In this document: piece after piece, positions 44,077 to 52,345 of the stretch
Numbering within the stretch: the stretch's first letter is position 1
Layout: each line of letters starts with the position of its first letter
DNA from: Gordonia aichiensis NBRC 108223
GTDB lineage: Bacteria > Actinomycetota > Actinomycetes > Mycobacteriales > Mycobacteriaceae
Assembly (NCBI RefSeq): GCF_000332975.1
Contig: NZ_BANR01000004.1
Span: forward strand, 62,001-126,000
DNA: 64,000 bases
Direction: 5' to 3'
Program-made: the position numbers and the translations under genes
The notes under the pieces: generated by a model
Told to the model about the DNA's origin: nothing
Databases searched by the model: none
Seen by the model: the letters and a program-made list of their open reading frames with translations, nothing else

Positions 44077-44841
44077 GTGAGTCTCGATGTCGTAGCGCTC
44101 TTCGGCGCGGCCGTCGCCGCGGGCTGGGTCGACGCCGTCGTCGGTGGTGGTGGCTTGATCATGATCCCGGCGCTGCTGATCACCACTCCCGGGCTCGCGC
44201 CCGCGACGGCACTCGGGACCAACAAGCTGATGGCGATCTTCGGGACGTTGTCGGCGGCGTGGCGCTACTCCCGTCGGGTGCCGATGGATGTTCGACGCCT
44301 CGCCCCGGTCTTCCTCTGCGCGGTGGTGTTCTCGGCTCTCGGTGCGCTTGTCGCTGCGCTGCTGCCTGCCGATGTCTTCACCCCGATCGTGTTGGTGCTG
44401 CTGGTCGTGGTCGGCGTGTTCGTCGCTTTCAATCCGCGTTTCGGTTCCCACGACGTCACCGGGAAGTCGCGGCGGTCCATCATTCTCGGGCTCGTGACAT
44501 GTGGCGTCGTCATCGCCTTCTACGACGGTGTGCTCGGTCCGGGGACCGGGACATTCCTGATCATCACGCTGACCGCCCTGGTCGGTACGAGTTTTCTGGA
44601 GAGCTCGGCGATGGCGAAGGTCATCAACACAGGCACCAACCTGGGAGCGCTTGCGGTGTTCGCAGCGCAGGGGCACGTGATGTGGCTGCTCGGCCTGGCG
44701 CTCGCGGTCGGAAACATCGCGGGCGCACAGCTCGGATCACACATGGCGTTGGGTCGGGGTAGCTCTTTCGTGCGGTGGGTCCTGCTGGCGGTTGTCGTCG
44801 TGATGGTCGCGAAACTCGGTTATGACCTGTGGAGCGGATGA
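44077..44841 (+). CDS. TSUP-family anion transporter (TauE/SafE/DUF81)
   Basis: A 254-residue membrane protein starting at GTG. It has about eight hydrophobic helices in two repeats with the TSUP marks: a glycine-rich start (AAGWVDAVVGGGGLIMIPALL), ALGTNKLMAIFGT after helix 2, and FYDGVLGPGTGTFLI with TNLGALAVFA in the second repeat. The family exports sulfite, sulfoacetate or similar C1-C3 anions. It lies between ridA and the NfeD-like gene, a place where M. tuberculosis has no such gene, so it is an insertion or was lost there. Confidence 0.88.
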   Translation: MSLDVVALFGAAVAAGWVDAVVGGGGLIMIPALLITTPGLAPATALGTNKLMAIFGTLSAAWRYSRRVPMDVRRLAPVFLCAVVFSALGALVAALLPADVFTPIVLVLLVVVGVFVAFNPRFGSHDVTGKSRRSIILGLVTCGVVIAFYDGVLGPGTGTFLIITLTALVGTSFLESSAMAKVINTGTNLGALAVFAAQGHVMWLLGLALAVGNIAGAQLGSHMALGRGSSFVRWVLLAVVVVMVAKLGYDLWSG

Positions 44842-44923
44842 GCGCTCATCCGCGCGGGCTCGACCACCGCGTTCGGGTGTCGGGCCGCTTCGATAGGGTC
44901 GGGGCACCGAATCGAGGTCGGGG

Positions 44924-45142
44924 GTGAATGTCGTGGTCGGCGTGCTCGGAGTCGTGACGCTGGCGATCGGCGGTCCGGATTCACTCGGCGAGGTCGAACT
45001 ACGTATCGGCGGCGGCACCGAGAGGTACCTCGCGCAGGCGCGCGAGGCCATCGCCGAGGGGGCGGACGTCCTGGTGGTCCGTGTGCTTCCCGGACGCGTC
45101 GTCGATGTCGAACGGTGGATCGCCCCGCCCGGCACCGTGTGA
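44924..45142 (+). CDS. NfeD-like OB-fold protein, short form
   Basis: A 72-residue protein from a GTG. It has one hydrophobic segment (residues 2-17), then an OB-fold-like run GEVELRIGGGTERYLAQ and ADVLVVRVLPGRVVDVERW, resembling the C-terminal domain of NfeD proteins, which are usually fused to a membrane and protease part and sit next to SPFH genes. The SPFH gene begins 105 bases on. The truncation to the OB domain plus one helix is unusual. A GTG start without a good ribosome site makes the exact start uncertain. Confidence 0.55.
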   Translation: MNVVVGVLGVVTLAIGGPDSLGEVELRIGGGTERYLAQAREAIAEGADVLVVRVLPGRVVDVERWIAPPGTV

Positions 45143-45247
45143 ACCGTTCGGTGCGCCCGTGCCGTCGGATGAAGGAACGACACGGGATGTCGACGCGCGG
45201 CCCGGCTACGTCATGCTGTACCCGACCTACTGCAGGAGGAGTGTTCG

Positions 45248-46369
45248 ATGCTCGGCTATCACGTTCCCGAACCAGATGAAGCGATGTTGATCTCGGGCAA
45301 GAAGTCCGGCGATGACGGCGCCCCGTTCGTCGTCGTTGTCGGACACGGCAAATGGGTGATGCCGTTCTTCCGCAAGGTGCGGTATCTGTCGATGGCGTTG
45401 CACGAGGCGTCGATTCGCGAGGTCTGTGTGACGACGCAGGGCATCCAGTTGAACGTGCGCGCGGTGATCGCGCACAAGGTCGGCGGCGACGTCGCGTCGA
45501 TCGTCAACGCCGGACAGCGTTTCATCTCCGAGCAGGAGGCCGAGATGAATCAGCTCACCGGACAGGTCTTCTCGGGGCATCTGCGTTCGATCGTCGGCTC
45601 GATGACCGTCGAACAGATCATCCGGGAGCGCGACACCCTCGCCCGTCAGGTGCTCGAGGCGTCGAAGCGGGAGATGGGGTCGATCGGGCTGGTCGTCGAT
45701 TCCTTCCAGATCCAGTCGATCGACGACATGGATTCGGGCTACATCAATGCGCTAGCAGCGCCCAACATCGCCAAGGTGCAGCGGGAGGCCGCCGTCGAGC
45801 GAGCACGCGCCGATCAGGAGGCGGCCAAGGCTCAGCAGGAATCCCTGCGGAACCAGGCCGACTACGAGCGCGAGACGTCGATCAAGCGCGCGGAGATCAA
45901 GTCGGAGACCGACAAGGCCAATGCCGAAGCCGCGCAGGCCGGTCCGTTGGCGGAGGCGCGCGTGAACCAGGAGATCATCCGGGAGCAGTCGGTGCTGGCC
46001 CAGGCGCAGGCCGACCTCCGTGAGCAGCAACTGATCTCGGAGGTCGTCAAGCCGGCGGAAGCCGAGGCGCGACGGACTCAGATCCTCGCCGAAGCCGAGG
46101 CGAAGGCAGTCGAGATCTCGTCTGAAGCTGCTGCGAAGAACAACCGCATCGCACTCGATCAGCAGTTGATCGATCAATTGCCAGAGCTCGTCGCCGAGGT
46201 TGCCAAGGGGCTCGGCTCGGCCAACCTCACCGTGTTCAACGGTGCCGAGGGCGTGAACGAGATCATGACCGGCGTGATCACGCAGGGTGCAGGCCTGCTG
46301 CGGAGTCTGCAGGACCAGCTTCAGGCGGGACCCGTCGTCGAACAGAGCCCGAACGGGTCTGCTCAGTAG
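45248..46369 (+). CDS. SPFH/flotillin-type membrane scaffold protein
   Basis: A 373-residue protein with an SPFH domain (about 20-180: VMPFFRKVRYLSMALHE, LNVRAVIAHKVGGDVASIVNA, RSIVGSMTVEQIIRERD) and a long alanine/glutamate coiled coil (about 185-300) ending in a polar tail. The N-terminus lacks a long transmembrane helix and may associate with the membrane through hydrophobic patches. RBS GGAGGAG lies 6 bases before the ATG. Flotillins organise lipid domains and signalling complexes. The pair with the NfeD-like gene upstream is the usual operon. Confidence 0.88.
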   Translation: MLGYHVPEPDEAMLISGKKSGDDGAPFVVVVGHGKWVMPFFRKVRYLSMALHEASIREVCVTTQGIQLNVRAVIAHKVGGDVASIVNAGQRFISEQEAEMNQLTGQVFSGHLRSIVGSMTVEQIIRERDTLARQVLEASKREMGSIGLVVDSFQIQSIDDMDSGYINALAAPNIAKVQREAAVERARADQEAAKAQQESLRNQADYERETSIKRAEIKSETDKANAEAAQAGPLAEARVNQEIIREQSVLAQAQADLREQQLISEVVKPAEAEARRTQILAEAEAKAVEISSEAAAKNNRIALDQQLIDQLPELVAEVAKGLGSANLTVFNGAEGVNEIMTGVITQGAGLLRSLQDQLQAGPVVEQSPNGSAQ

Positions 46370-46421
46370 AAGCGGATGGGCGGCGCGATGTGGATGATGT
46401 GAGCCGCATTACGCTGTTGGC

Positions 46422-47297
46422 ATGACGAGTTCGAGCGATCGCGGTTCTGCCGACGAGGGTGATTCCGCGGCCGAGACACAGACCGAATTCGACGCCACGC
46501 CGTCGCATCCCGCGTATGGGGTGCTGCGTGAGGTGACACCGTTCGCGTCGGTGTTGTTGTGCGACAACCCGGGGATGATGGAACTCGACGGCACCAACAC
46601 GTGGGTGTTGCGTGCCCCGGGGAGTGCCGAGTGCGTCGTCGTCGATCCGGGGCCGCGCAAGCACAAGAAGCACGTCAGGCGAATCGCCGAGCAACCAGGT
46701 ATCGCGCTCACGTTGATCACCCACCGGCACGGCGATCACACCGGCGCGATCAAGGCGCTGCACAAGCACACCGGGGTTCCGACGCGGGCACGGCTGGCCG
46801 AGCATTCGCGCGGGGCGGCAGCGCTGGCAGACCGAGAGGTCATCGAGGTCGCCGGGCTGACGATCACCGTGTTGCACACGCCGGGCCACACCGGTGACTC
46901 GGTGAGCTTCCTCGTCGAGTGGGAGGGACAGCGTGCGGTTCTCACCGGCGACACGATTCTCGGGAGTGGTACCACCGTGCTGGATCCGGCTGATGGCACC
47001 CTGCGCGACTACCTGAACTCGTTGAACCGCTTGATCGTCGAGGGCGAGGGGGCGACGTTGCTACCCGCGCACGGCCCCGACCATCCCGACCTCGGTCCCG
47101 TGGCGCGGTTCTACAAGAAGCACCGCGAGGACCGGCTCGACCAGATCGCTGCAGCGCTCGACGACATGGGTGTCTCGGCGAAGAAGGCGAAGCCGATGAA
47201 GGTGGTGCGCAAGGTCTACGCCGACGTCGACAAGAAGCTCTGGCCTGCCGCGAGGATGTCGGTCGAGGCTCAGTTGGAGTACCTGCGGAGGGCGTGA
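46422..47297 (+). CDS. MBL-fold metallohydrolase (Rv3677c-like)
   Basis: A 291-residue protein. The zinc motif THRHGDHTG is at about residues 106-114; a further His lies in LHTPGHTGDS, an Asp in LTGDTILGSG and a His in LLPAHGPDH, giving a full binuclear site as in LACTB2/RNase-like MBL proteins. The C-terminal 60 residues are basic (KKAKPMKVVRK), as in nucleic-acid-binding members. It is convergent with crp across a hairpin, as Rv3677c is with Rv3676 in mycobacteria. Confidence 0.9.
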   Translation: MTSSSDRGSADEGDSAAETQTEFDATPSHPAYGVLREVTPFASVLLCDNPGMMELDGTNTWVLRAPGSAECVVVDPGPRKHKKHVRRIAEQPGIALTLITHRHGDHTGAIKALHKHTGVPTRARLAEHSRGAAALADREVIEVAGLTITVLHTPGHTGDSVSFLVEWEGQRAVLTGDTILGSGTTVLDPADGTLRDYLNSLNRLIVEGEGATLLPAHGPDHPDLGPVARFYKKHREDRLDQIAAALDDMGVSAKKAKPMKVVRKVYADVDKKLWPAARMSVEAQLEYLRRA

Positions 47298-47349
47298 TCG
47301 CGTCGTGCGCGGACAGTGGTGAAACCGCCCGATCGGCCCGAACGGCGAA

Positions 47350-47382
47350 AGGTCCCGCCGCGCTCGTCGCGTAACGGGACCT
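47350..47382. terminator. Hairpin between the convergent MBL and crp genes
   Basis: AGGTCCCG (47350-47357) and CGGGACCT (47375-47382) form a perfect 8-base stem, with CGCG/CGCG pairing inside the loop. It stands between two convergent stops. There is no T-run on either side. Confidence 0.55.
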
Positions 47383-47402
47383 CTCCGGGCTTCTCGGTTG
47401 AG

Positions 47403-48077
47403 CTACCGTGCCCGTCGGGCGAGGCGCTCCGAGTCGGCGATGAGGACGCTCTTGCCCTCCAGTCGAAGCCAGCCCCGCTGCGCGAAGTCGGCGAGGGCCT
47501 TGTTCACGGTTTCGCGCGACGCTCCGACGAGCTGGGCGATCTCTTCCTGGGTCAGGTCGTGGGTGACGCGCAGCGCGCCGCCCTCCTGGGTGCCGAAGCG
47601 TTGCGCCAGCTGCAGCAGCTGCTTGGCGACGCGTCCGGGGACGTCGGTGAAGATCAGGTCGGCGAGGTTGTTGTTGGTACGACGCAGACGTCGGGCCAGC
47701 ACACGCAGCAACTGCTCGGCGATCTCGGGGCGGTCCTTGATCCAGGCGCGCAGTGCGTCACGGTCCATCGAGACGGCGCGTACCTCGGTGACAGTCGTGG
47801 CCGACGACGTGCGCGGACCCGGGTCGAAGATGGACAGTTCACCGAACATGTCCGACGGTCCCATGATGGTCAGCAGGTTCTCACGACCGTCGGGTGAGCG
47901 TCGTCCGACCTTCACCTTGCCCGACAGAATGATGTACAAGCGGTCGCCAGGCTCTCCCTCATGGAAGATGACGTGCCCGCGTGGGAAATCAACGGGCTGT
48001 AGTTGCTTGGTCAGTGCCGCGACAGCGGAGGGCTCCACACCCTGGAAAATTCCCGCCCGCGCCAGTACTTCCTCCAC
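47403..48077 (-). CDS. crp: Crp/GlxR-type cAMP receptor transcription factor
   Basis: A 224-residue protein with a cyclic-nucleotide domain (about 1-125; [18 protein letters not shown] is the phosphate-binding cassette) and an HTH_Crp domain ([20 protein letters not shown], recognition helix). It reads as nearly the same protein as Rv3676. The start is a GTG with AAGG 8 bases upstream. It binds TGTGA-N6-TCACA-type sites and controls central carbon metabolism, respiration and resuscitation genes. Such a site is seen in front of acs in this window. Confidence 0.94.
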   Translation of the reverse strand: MEEVLARAGIFQGVEPSAVAALTKQLQPVDFPRGHVIFHEGEPGDRLYIILSGKVKVGRRSPDGRENLLTIMGPSDMFGELSIFDPGPRTSSATTVTEVRAVSMDRDALRAWIKDRPEIAEQLLRVLARRLRRTNNNLADLIFTDVPGRVAKQLLQLAQRFGTQEGGALRVTHDLTQEEIAQLVGASRETVNKALADFAQRGWLRLEGKSVLIADSERLARRAR

Positions 48078-48315
48078 CTAAGGAACCTTTCTCATCGTCC
48101 GCGTGAAACGGCACACGCACTTCGCAACGCTACTCTCGCTTGAAGCATATGTGTTGAATGGGTCACTGGTGCCACTTTGCGCTCCGTGTTGCGCGGGCGG
48201 AATCGATGTCCGGGGGTGCTCACGCGACTTCATGTGAGCGTCGGTCGCGGCGTGTGACGCGCAGTGATCGTGGCAGCGGATGGTTGTCTGGGCGAGTATC
48301 TGTCGACGGCTGTGA

Positions 48316-48528
48316 TCAGCTCGCGCGACGTTCGCGCAGTTCGTCGAGCGCGGCGGGAAAACCGTCCCTGGCCAGGGTGTCCACGTGCTGGGACTCTGCT
48401 GATTGCAGAAACTCCTCGACGTTGTCGCGGGAGACGCTGAGCCGATCCGTGTGGTGTTGCACCTTCTCCATCGCGAGGGCGAAGAGCATCAACACAGCAG
48501 GGAAGAGCAGTGCGGCGAGTCCTTGCAT
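48316..48528 (-). CDS. Small membrane protein (Rv3675-like)
   Basis: A 70-residue protein from ATG. One hydrophobic helix (residues 3-20, GLAALLFPAVLMLFALA) is followed by a charged helical tail with Asp/Glu/Arg (VSRDNVEEFLQSAESQ). Longer frames on this strand through this region are shadows of nth. Its place between crp and nth matches Rv3675, although that protein is longer (about 125 aa). The ribosome site is weak. Function unknown. The roughly 240 bases between it and the crp start show no other gene. Confidence 0.65.
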   Translation of the reverse strand: MQGLAALLFPAVLMLFALAMEKVQHHTDRLSVSRDNVEEFLQSAESQHVDTLARDGFPAALDELRERRAS

Positions 48529-48627
48529 ACCGATCAGTAAACACCGACGGCCGATGAGGCTCCTAACCGGAATCGTCGCCTTCACTGACTTGTTATCAAC
48601 CCGTCGCCACCGACACGGTCGGACTCG

Positions 48628-49404
48628 ATGGCTAACCTGAATCGTGTGAGTGCACGTAAGAAGGCCGCGGGAGCCAGGACAGAAACCCACCTCGGTCTCG
48701 TCCGGCGTGCACGACGGATGAACCGTGAACTGAAGGTCGAGTTCCCCCACGTCTACTGCGAACTCGACTTCACCACTCCGCTCGAACTGTCCGTCGCGAC
48801 GATCCTGTCTGCGCAGTGCACCGACGTCCGGGTCAACATGGTGACCCCCGCACTCTTCGCGAAGTACCGGACAGCCGCCGACTACGCGGGAGCCGACCGC
48901 ACCGAACTCGAAGAGATGATCCGGACGACGGGCTTCTACCGGAACAAGGCCAACTCGATCATCGGACTCGGCCAGGCGCTGGTGGAACGCTTCGACGGGG
49001 AGGTTCCGCACACCCTCAAGGAACTCGTCAGCCTCCCGGGCTTCGGGCGTAAGACCGCCAACGTCGTGCTGGGCAACGCCTTCGACATCCCCGGCATCAC
49101 GGTCGATACCCACTTCTCGCGGCTCGTGCAGCGTTGGGGCTGGACCACCGAGACGGATCCGGTGAAGATCGAGCACGCCGTCGGTGAACTCTTCGAGCGC
49201 AAGGAGTGGACCAACCTCTCGCACCGCGTCATCTTCCACGGGAGACGCGTGTGTCACGCGCGCAAGCCCGCGTGCGGGGTGTGCGTCCTGGCCAAAGACT
49301 GCCCTTCGGTCGGACTCGGCCCGCTCGACAAGACCGAGGCGGCCAAGCTCGTCAAAGGGCCCGAGACCGACCACATCCTCGAGCTTGCGGGGATCTCCGC
49401 ATAG
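48628..49404 (+). CDS. nth: Endonuclease III (DNA glycosylase/AP lyase)
   Basis: A 258-residue base-excision-repair enzyme. It has a helix-hairpin-helix with the catalytic Lys ([15 protein letters not shown]), the catalytic Asp in TVDTHFSR, and a [4Fe-4S] loop C-x6-C-x2-C-x5-C in [17 protein letters not shown]. It removes oxidised pyrimidines and cleaves AP sites. A GTG six codons inside (SARKK...) is an alternative start. The last base of its stop is the first base of the next gene's start, so translation is coupled. Confidence 0.95.
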   Translation: MANLNRVSARKKAAGARTETHLGLVRRARRMNRELKVEFPHVYCELDFTTPLELSVATILSAQCTDVRVNMVTPALFAKYRTAADYAGADRTELEEMIRTTGFYRNKANSIIGLGQALVERFDGEVPHTLKELVSLPGFGRKTANVVLGNAFDIPGITVDTHFSRLVQRWGWTTETDPVKIEHAVGELFERKEWTNLSHRVIFHGRRVCHARKPACGVCVLAKDCPSVGLGPLDKTEAAKLVKGPETDHILELAGISA

Positions 49405-50150
49405 TGGGAACCTCCGCGACGACGTCGGATCCCGACGCACCGACCCCGCACGACGAGCCACCCACGGAGCGTCGGCGTAGCCGCTTCCCGGCGGCTCTGC
49501 GCTGGACGCTGGTCTTCTTCGTGGTGATGGTGGCGCTGATCGTGGCGATCTGGCCGCGCGACTCGGGGTCGTCGGACGGCACCGGTTCGCAGACCGCCGG
49601 GTCGGGTGTCGCGGCAGTCCCCGACGCGAAGGTCGACGATGCCGTTCTCGCCAAGGCGCGGGCCGACGCCGCCGTTGAACCATGTCCGAATAGCGGATTG
49701 CCGCAATCGAGTGGCGCGGTGCTGGCCGGCGTCGTCGCGCCGTGTCTGGCCACCGGGAACGCGTACGACCTGGGGGCGGGGACAGCGGGGAAGCCGGTTC
49801 TGATCAACATGTGGGCGGTGTGGTGCCTGCCGTGCCGGAGGGAGTTGCCGGTACTCGCCGAGTACGCGCGGCGCGCGGGTGATCGGGTTACTGTGCTGAC
49901 CGTGCATGCCGAACAGGGCGCGGGTAACCCCTATGCGGTCTTGACGTTCCTGCGCGAGATCGGAGTACACCTCCCGACGGTGCTCGACGTCGACGGCAAG
50001 GTGGCCGCCGCGCTGAAGGCGCCGCGGGTCTTCCCGTCGACCATCCTTGTGCGCCCCGACGGCACCGTGGCCACGACGCTTCCCAAGGAGTTCGGCAGCG
50101 TCGACGAGGTTGCCGATGCCGTGCGTGACGCCACCGGTGTAGCCGCGTGA
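49404..50150 (+). CDS. TlpA/CcmG-like thioredoxin, membrane-anchored (Rv3673c-like)
   Basis: A 248-residue protein. It has a cytoplasmic tail of 30 residues, one transmembrane helix (about 32-52, TLVFFVVMVALIVAIW), then a periplasm-facing thioredoxin fold with WCLPC (CxxC, about residue 137) and the cis-Pro segment near VFPSTILVR. An extra Cys pair lies upstream (EPCPNSG and APCLATG). It probably reduces or oxidises exported disulfides. The GTG start overlaps the nth stop by one base. The gene is coupled to the NUDIX gene (GTGA overlap). Confidence 0.9.
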   Translation: MGTSATTSDPDAPTPHDEPPTERRRSRFPAALRWTLVFFVVMVALIVAIWPRDSGSSDGTGSQTAGSGVAAVPDAKVDDAVLAKARADAAVEPCPNSGLPQSSGAVLAGVVAPCLATGNAYDLGAGTAGKPVLINMWAVWCLPCRRELPVLAEYARRAGDRVTVLTVHAEQGAGNPYAVLTFLREIGVHLPTVLDVDGKVAAALKAPRVFPSTILVRPDGTVATTLPKEFGSVDEVADAVRDATGVAA

Positions 50151-51019
50151 CACGCACCGACCATCCCGCGCGGGAACCTCATGTGGGGCAACTCGTCGAC
50201 ACCGAACAGGTTCCGCCGTGGTTGCGTCGGCTCACCGGCAATGTGTCGGCCGTGACCGACAGCGTGCTCGGCCGTGGCGGCGACCGCGCGCGGTGGGCGT
50301 CGATGCTGCGCCGCGACCGACGCGCGGCGTCGGTGTTGATCCTGTTCTCCGGGTCCTGGGAGGCCGATCCCGACTATCCCGGCGGTCTGCCCGCCGACGC
50401 CGAGGTACTGCTCACCGAGCGTGCCCCGACGTTGCGTCAGCACAGCGGGCAGGTGGCGTTTCCCGGCGGCTCGTTCGACCCGGGCGACGACTATCCGGTC
50501 GGGACTGCGTTGCGTGAGGCGACCGAGGAGACCGGGCTTGACCAGAGCAGCGTCGACATTCTCGCCAATCTGCCGAGCTTTCCGGTACCGGTGTCGAACT
50601 TCGAGGTGACCCCGGTCGTCGCGCATTGGCGCGAGCCCGGCCGCGTCGGCGTTGTCGACGCGGGCGAGACCTCGCGTGTGGTGCGCGTGAACGTGCGCGA
50701 GATGCTGGCGCCGCAGAACCGTTTCCAGGTGCAGCGGTCGGTGCTTGGTGCGCGCGCCTACCGTGGGCCCGCGTTCTTTGTCGACGGACTCCTGGTGTGG
50801 GGATTCACCGGCGGACTGATCGCGGCGATCAGCGATGCGTCGGGGTGGGATGTCGCGTGGGATCACGACGATGTCCGCCCGCTCGAGGAGATGATCAAGC
50901 GAGCGGGTTCGCCTCAGCACAGCGGTTTTCCGACGCCGCGCCCCGTTGCAGACGGTGATACCGGTGACGAGGCTTCCGGTGACGGGAATGTCGGTCCGTC
51001 CGAGGATGCCCTCCGGTGA
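50147..51019 (+). CDS. NUDIX hydrolase, CoA-pyrophosphatase-like (Rv3672c-like)
   Basis: A 290-residue protein from GTG. The NUDIX box is GGSFDPGDDYPVGTALREAT..EETGL, preceded by RQHSGQVAFPGG, which is the NudL/CoA-pyrophosphatase signature. The family cleaves CoA or acyl-CoA to phosphopantetheine and 3',5'-ADP. The C-terminus beyond residue 260 is acidic and probably disordered. It starts in a 4-base overlap with the thioredoxin gene and ends in a 4-base overlap with marP. Confidence 0.9.
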   Translation: MTRTDHPAREPHVGQLVDTEQVPPWLRRLTGNVSAVTDSVLGRGGDRARWASMLRRDRRAASVLILFSGSWEADPDYPGGLPADAEVLLTERAPTLRQHSGQVAFPGGSFDPGDDYPVGTALREATEETGLDQSSVDILANLPSFPVPVSNFEVTPVVAHWREPGRVGVVDAGETSRVVRVNVREMLAPQNRFQVQRSVLGARAYRGPAFFVDGLLVWGFTGGLIAAISDASGWDVAWDHDDVRPLEEMIKRAGSPQHSGFPTPRPVADGDTGDEASGDGNVGPSEDALR

Positions 51020-52218
51020 GCGGATCGACGTGGGTCGACGTCATCGTCGTCGTCATCGCCCTGTTGGCCGCGTTGAGCGGTTGGCGCCAGGGCGCCGTGG
51101 CGTCGGGACTGGCGGTGGTCGGCGTTGTCCTTGGTGCTGTGGCAGGGATTCTGATTGCGCCGCATGTGCTTTCACGCATCGACGATCGTGGTGTGCGCTT
51201 GGTCGTCGGGGTCGTCATGCTGGTGGTGCTGGTGATCATCGGCGAGACGTCGGGGATGGTCCTCGGTCGGGCAGCCCGCGGCGGAATCAGGTCGACGGCG
51301 TTGCGTCACGTCGACAGCGTGATCGGTCTGATGCTGCAGGTGATCGCGGTGTTGGTGGCAGCGTGGCTGCTCGCGATCCCGCTCGGTCGATCGTCCTCGC
51401 CCGAGATCGCGAGTGCCGTGCGCGGATCCACCGTTCTGCGCGGCGTCGACTCCGTCGCCCCGACGTGGCTGCGCGACTTCCCGACTCGCGAGCTCGGACC
51501 GATACTCGACGACTCGGGTCTTCCCGAGGTGATCGGACCGTTCGTTCAGACACCGGTGGCCAACGTCGACCCGCCCCACACGTCGCTGGAGGATTCCGCG
51601 ATCGTCTCGCAGGTACAACCGAGCGTCGTGAAGATCGAGGGCGTTGCCCCGAGTTGTCAGCAGGCGCTCGAGGGCAGTGGTTTCGTCGTGTCCTCCGAGC
51701 GGGTCATGACCAACGCCCACGTGGTGGCGGGGACGCGACGACTGACGGTGCAGACACCCGGGGGTGATTCGCTGACCGCTCGAGTGGTGCTTTTCGACAG
51801 CCGCAACGACATCGCCGTTCTCGATGTGCCTGGACTACGTGCTGAAGCTCTGCGATTCGACGACGCGCCGGCGAAGCCGGGAGCGGATGCCATCGTTCTC
51901 GGCTACCCCGAGGCCGGACCTTTCACATCCACAGCGGTGCGGGTGCGCGAGACGATCAACTTGTCCGGCCCGGACATCTATCGGACTGATCAGGTGCTGC
52001 GCGAGGTGTACACGGTGCGCGGGACCATTCGCCAGGGCAATTCCGGTGGGCCCATGATCGATGCGGACGGCGACGTGCTCGGCGTCGTGTTCGGTGCCGC
52101 CGAGGACACAGCGGACGACACCGGCTTCGTCCTCACCGCCAAGCAGGTGAAGTCCGACCTCGACGCCTCCGAGCAGCGCACCGCCCGGGTGAGCACCGGC
52201 CAGTGCGTGCATTCGTGA
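51016..52218 (+). CDS. marP: Periplasmic membrane serine protease MarP
   Basis: A 400-residue protein with four transmembrane helices in the first 125 residues, a CvpA-like membrane part, a linker, and a chymotrypsin-like protease domain. The triad is H235 (TNAHVVA), D265 (RNDIAVLD) and S343 (GNSGGP). C214 and C397 sit where the M. tuberculosis enzyme has its redox-sensitive disulfide. MarP protects the cell at acid pH, where it activates the peptidoglycan hydrolase RipA. The GTG start overlaps the NUDIX stop. It converges on ephE across the 21-base repeat array. Confidence 0.93.
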   Translation: MSGSTWVDVIVVVIALLAALSGWRQGAVASGLAVVGVVLGAVAGILIAPHVLSRIDDRGVRLVVGVVMLVVLVIIGETSGMVLGRAARGGIRSTALRHVDSVIGLMLQVIAVLVAAWLLAIPLGRSSSPEIASAVRGSTVLRGVDSVAPTWLRDFPTRELGPILDDSGLPEVIGPFVQTPVANVDPPHTSLEDSAIVSQVQPSVVKIEGVAPSCQQALEGSGFVVSSERVMTNAHVVAGTRRLTVQTPGGDSLTARVVLFDSRNDIAVLDVPGLRAEALRFDDAPAKPGADAIVLGYPEAGPFTSTAVRVRETINLSGPDIYRTDQVLREVYTVRGTIRQGNSGGPMIDADGDVLGVVFGAAEDTADDTGFVLTAKQVKSDLDASEQRTARVSTGQCVHS

Positions 52219-52227
52219 CGCCGACGC

Positions 52228-52345
52228 GTCGACTGTGCGTTCTGGTCCGTCGACCGTGCGTCGCGAACTGTCGACTGTGCGTCGCGGATCGTCGACTGTG
52301 CGTCGCGAACTGTCGACTGTGCGTCGCGGATCGTCGACCGTGCGG
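52228..52345. repeat. 21-base tandem repeat array between marP and ephE
   Basis: Five full units start at 52228, 52249, 52270, 52291 and 52312, plus a partial sixth at 52333. Each begins GTCGACTGTGCGT or GTCGACCGTGCGT. The tails of units 2-5 alternate CGCGAACT, CGCGGATC, CGCGAACT, CGCGGATC, so the array is also a 42-base doublet. It fills the whole space between the two convergent stops. Since the period is a multiple of three, several frames stay open through it. Confidence 0.9.

Noticed and set aside
48103..48116. Possible Crp site in front of crp (GTGA-N6-ACAC)
   Set aside because: The second half-site has only partial match; not reported as a site.
48529..49683. Long minus-strand frame through nth and the thioredoxin gene
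   Set aside because: nth on the plus strand has complete catalytic and cluster motifs; only the last 70 codons of the minus frame (48528-48316) look like a real small protein.
52228..52345. 21-base array considered as a CRISPR
   Set aside because: Units are contiguous with no unique spacers and no cas genes nearby; it is a simple tandem repeat.
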